64,000 nt of DNA from Burkholderia sp. Bp8992 (GTDB lineage Bacteria > Pseudomonadota > Gammaproteobacteria > Burkholderiales > Burkholderiaceae): contig NZ_QTQI01000029.1 in assembly GCF_003853705.1 (NCBI RefSeq), forward strand, positions 33,875 to 97,874. Reading direction: 5' to 3'. How positions within the stretch are numbered: position 1 is the first letter of the stretch; every line of letters starts with the position of its first letter. Under the pieces are notes generated by a model. It had not been told where the DNA came from. It made no database searches and saw only the letters and a list, made by a program, of their open reading frames with translations. Positions 62,036-64,000 of this stretch are shown here, one piece after another. A program made the position numbers and the translations under genes.

Positions 62036-63063
62036 CGACGAAAGGCGCGGTAAAAGCGCCGTCTGGCGCCAACCATGCACGACCGGCAGCGGCACCGGCC
62101 GCTCCGGCCGCCGTTGCACCGGGCCGGTTGCTGCGCGTCACGCACGACACCGAATACCGCTACGCGGCGCGTGTCGAATCCGCGCAGCACCAGGCGCGCC
62201 TGCAACCGCTCGTCACGCCGCGCCAGCAGGTGCTGTCGTTCTCGCTCGACATCGAGCCGGCACCGGAGTCGGTCAGCACGGAGATCGACGCGTTCGGCAA
62301 CGCGCGTGCGTCGTTCGCGCTGAACCAGCCGCATGACGCGCTGCTCGTGCGCAGCCGCAGCACGGTGCGCGTGACGCCGCCCGTATGGTCGCGCGGCGCG
62401 CGCGGCGAACCGCCGCCCGCGATCGCGAATCCCGATGCAAAGCAGGCGACCGAATGGGAAGCCGTGCGCGACCGGTTGCGGTTCCGCGCGGGTCAGCCTT
62501 ACGACGCGGCGAGCGAATTCGTGTTCGCGTCGCCGCATGTTGCTTGCGATCCCGAACTCGCCGCGTATGCGGCCGCGAGCTTCACGCCGCAGCGGCCGCT
62601 CGTGCAGGCCGCCTGGGACCTGATGCGGCGCGTGCATGCCGATTTCGCGTACACGCCGAACAGCACCGACATCACGACGTCGGCGCTCGATGCGCTACGG
62701 TTGCGCAAGGGCGTCTGCCAGGACTTCGCGCACGTGATGATCGGCGCGTTGCGCTCGCTCGGGCTGGCCGCGCGTTACGTGAGCGGCTACCTGCTCACGC
62801 AGCCGCCGCCCGGTCAGCCTCGGCTGATCGGCGCCGATGCGTCGCATGCCTGGGTCGAGGTGTACGACCCGGCGTGGCCCGAGGACAACGGCTGGCTGCA
62901 GCTCGATCCGACCAATGATCGCGCGCCGGGCGACGACTACGTGATGCTGTCGATCGGCCGCGACTATGCCGATGTGACGCCGTTGCGCGGCGTGATCCGC
63001 GGTGGTGGCGCGGATCAGGAGCTGAAGGTCGGCGTGACGGTCGAGCCGCTCGATGCCGATTGA
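62029..63063 (+). CDS. Transglutaminase-like protein, complete triad
   Basis: This 344-residue protein has an N-terminal beta domain (LLRVTHDTEYRYAARVESAQHQARLQP) and a core with Cys230 (GVCQDFAH), His273 (DASHAWVEVYDP) and Asp293 (LDPTND). Unlike the copy at 54740, all three catalytic residues are present. It may cross-link, hydrolyse or transfer at glutamine side chains or act as peptidase; the substrate is unknown. It starts at ATG 62029, overlapping the preceding stop, and is the last gene of the cluster. Confidence 0.88.
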   Translation: MVTTKGAVKAPSGANHARPAAAPAAPAAVAPGRLLRVTHDTEYRYAARVESAQHQARLQPLVTPRQQVLSFSLDIEPAPESVSTEIDAFGNARASFALNQPHDALLVRSRSTVRVTPPVWSRGARGEPPPAIANPDAKQATEWEAVRDRLRFRAGQPYDAASEFVFASPHVACDPELAAYAAASFTPQRPLVQAAWDLMRRVHADFAYTPNSTDITTSALDALRLRKGVCQDFAHVMIGALRSLGLAARYVSGYLLTQPPPGQPRLIGADASHAWVEVYDPAWPEDNGWLQLDPTNDRAPGDDYVMLSIGRDYADVTPLRGVIRGGGADQELKVGVTVEPLDAD

Positions 63064-63380
63064 TGCGGGTTCGCCGATCGGAGCGGTCGTTTGTTGATCG
63101 CGTGTCTGCAGGCGCGTACGTTCGTGATGGCTGCGAACCGGACGGTCCATGCGCGCGGCTCGGAAGACACTTCGTACTCGACCGTGAGACATGACCGGAA
63201 AGTCACGTGTCATTCCGTTCGATTGAATCGGACGAGTTCAATTCTGTAGGAAAAGAGAAAACTGCACTTGTGCGCTGGTGCCCGGATTTCCGATGATCCG
63301 GATCTGCGTTCACGTCGCGTCAGCCTGAACGGCTGGCGGCGGAACGGCAGAAAAACACCAAACCGCGCGCAGGAGCCAGG
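63064..63380. other. Intergenic region before the Tle3-like gene
   Basis: About 315 bases without a credible gene. No clear promoter, terminator or repeat was found. AGGAGCC (63371-63377) is the ribosome site for the next gene. Confidence 0.4.
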
Positions 63381-64000
63381 GTGACGCAGCTTTATTCCGA
63401 TTCTCGATCGGCGACGGACGAACCCGTCGCACGGTCGATCGATGCCACCGAGTCGGACAGCACCGGAACGCCACGCGAGCCTCCACCGATCGTCGTCGGC
63501 CGAGGCGACGGGGTGTCGATGTGGACGAAAGACACCCGGCTGATCTGCATCAAGCAAATGCCGTTGCCCGGTATCGTCATCTTCGTCCATGGCGTGAACT
63601 CAGAAGGTGAATGGTTCGAGGCCGCCGAGCGGGGGCTGTGCGACGGTCTGAACCGACGGCTCGGGCGGCTGGACGATCAGTTGCAATATCACGGCATCGA
63701 TGCCGGGCAATTGGTGCCGGCGAAGTACACGGAAAGCGTGACGCCGGATGGGTTCCTGAATCCGACGCTGCTTGCGGACAACTACGTCAAGCCTGATCCG
63801 TCGTTCTCGCCGGTCATACATTTCCGGTGGGGCTATCGGGCAACCGCCGCAGAGTTGAAAGAGTATGGCGACAAGATCTTCCTGAACGAGAAGGACTATT
63901 GGGGCGGCGGTCCGTTCACGAACGGCTGCGCGAGCCTGCCCGATCTCTGGCACGGCGGCCTCGACGACCGCGCGGCCGGATGGGTGACCGTCCAGGGGAT
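63381..64000 (+). CDS. Tle3-like type VI secretion lipase effector, N-terminal part (runs off right edge)
   Basis: GTG 63381, preceded by AGGAGCC, opens a frame that stays open to the window end (about 206 residues). It shows an alpha/beta-hydrolase start (LPGIVIFVHGVNSEGEWFEAAERGL) with the oxyanion HG motif. The following IHFRWGYRA, INEKDYWGGGPF-like and LPDLWHGGL stretches are typical of Tle3 (DUF3274-type) antibacterial phospholipases delivered by the type VI system. The nucleophile elbow would lie beyond the edge. No immunity gene is visible within the window. Another lipase of this fold is possible. Confidence 0.7.
   Translation, partial: MTQLYSDSRSATDEPVARSIDATESDSTGTPREPPPIVVGRGDGVSMWTKDTRLICIKQMPLPGIVIFVHGVNSEGEWFEAAERGLCDGLNRRLGRLDDQLQYHGIDAGQLVPAKYTESVTPDGFLNPTLLADNYVKPDPSFSPVIHFRWGYRATAAELKEYGDKIFLNEKDYWGGGPFTNGCASLPDLWHGGLDDRAAGWVTVQG

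Noticed and set aside
1-64000. tRNA, rRNA, CRISPR arrays, insertion sequences and phage genes
   Set aside because: No cloverleaf, regular spacer-repeat array, transposase or integrase motif was seen while reading.

Overview
The window is GC-rich, densely coded DNA with the codon use and gene content of a Burkholderia cepacia-complex-like betaproteobacterium. This is inferred from gene families and arrangement (pgaABCD with a glmS copy, ansP/aspA with asparaginase, many LysR regulators, a Tle3-like effector); no rRNA, tRNA or marker gene fixes the species. No insertion sequence, prophage, CRISPR array or tRNA was seen. The only transfer- or decay-like patches are a truncated vapC with an AT-rich tail (6763-7449), an intact vapBC pair (32702-33279) and the AT-rich region upstream of the pga locus (50069-50728).

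Left part. A TonB-dependent siderophore receptor runs off the left edge behind a Fur-like palindrome. An asparagine/aspartate catabolic block follows (asparaginase, LysR regulator, aspartase, asparagine permease), then an esterase and the vapC remnant. At 7450-12540 lies a compact five-gene chemosensory-like operon: a membrane HAMP/HPt/ATPase kinase, a membrane protein carrying only the tip of a chemoreceptor signalling domain, a CheX-type phosphatase, a receiver-CheX fusion and a CheY. It has no CheW, CheR or CheB. After it come small membrane and unknown genes, a divergent LysR/MFS pair, an enoyl-CoA hydratase, alanine racemase, a MAPEG protein, another LysR and a single-chain fused ABC exporter of CydDC type.

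Middle part. A polar amino-acid ABC importer heads an apparent operon with a C45-family acyltransferase/hydrolase, a class III aminotransferase and a carboxymuconolactone-decarboxylase-like protein (23869-29069), behind a good sigma-70 promoter overlapped by two dyads. Then come a Pro/Ala-rich envelope protein, the convergent peroxidase pair ahpC/ahpF, vapBC with a perfect 24-bp operator-like palindrome, and a LysR-divergent group (periplasmic binding protein, ATC hydrolase, N-carbamoyl amino-acid amidohydrolase). The last two enzymes match the known route from 2-aminothiazoline-4-carboxylate to L-cysteine. A GNAT enzyme and a cytochrome c follow.

Right part. An eight-gene minus-strand run (50068 down to 39009) is an enlarged poly-N-acetylglucosamine locus: two unknown envelope proteins, pgaA, pgaB, pgaC, pgaD, a glmS paralogue that could supply glucosamine-6-phosphate, and an exported unknown protein. 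A long AT-rich region with a LacI/PurR-like palindrome precedes it. Beyond a HypT-like LysR gene lies a six-gene plus-strand cluster (52309-63063) of circularly permuted ATP-grasp, alpha-E, transglutaminase and DUF2126 proteins. It is preceded by a strong sigma-54 promoter match and an NtrC-type dyad, suggesting nitrogen control of a peptide amide-ligase/transglutaminase system. One of its transglutaminases has Ser where Cys is expected. The window ends inside a Tle3-like type VI secretion lipase effector.
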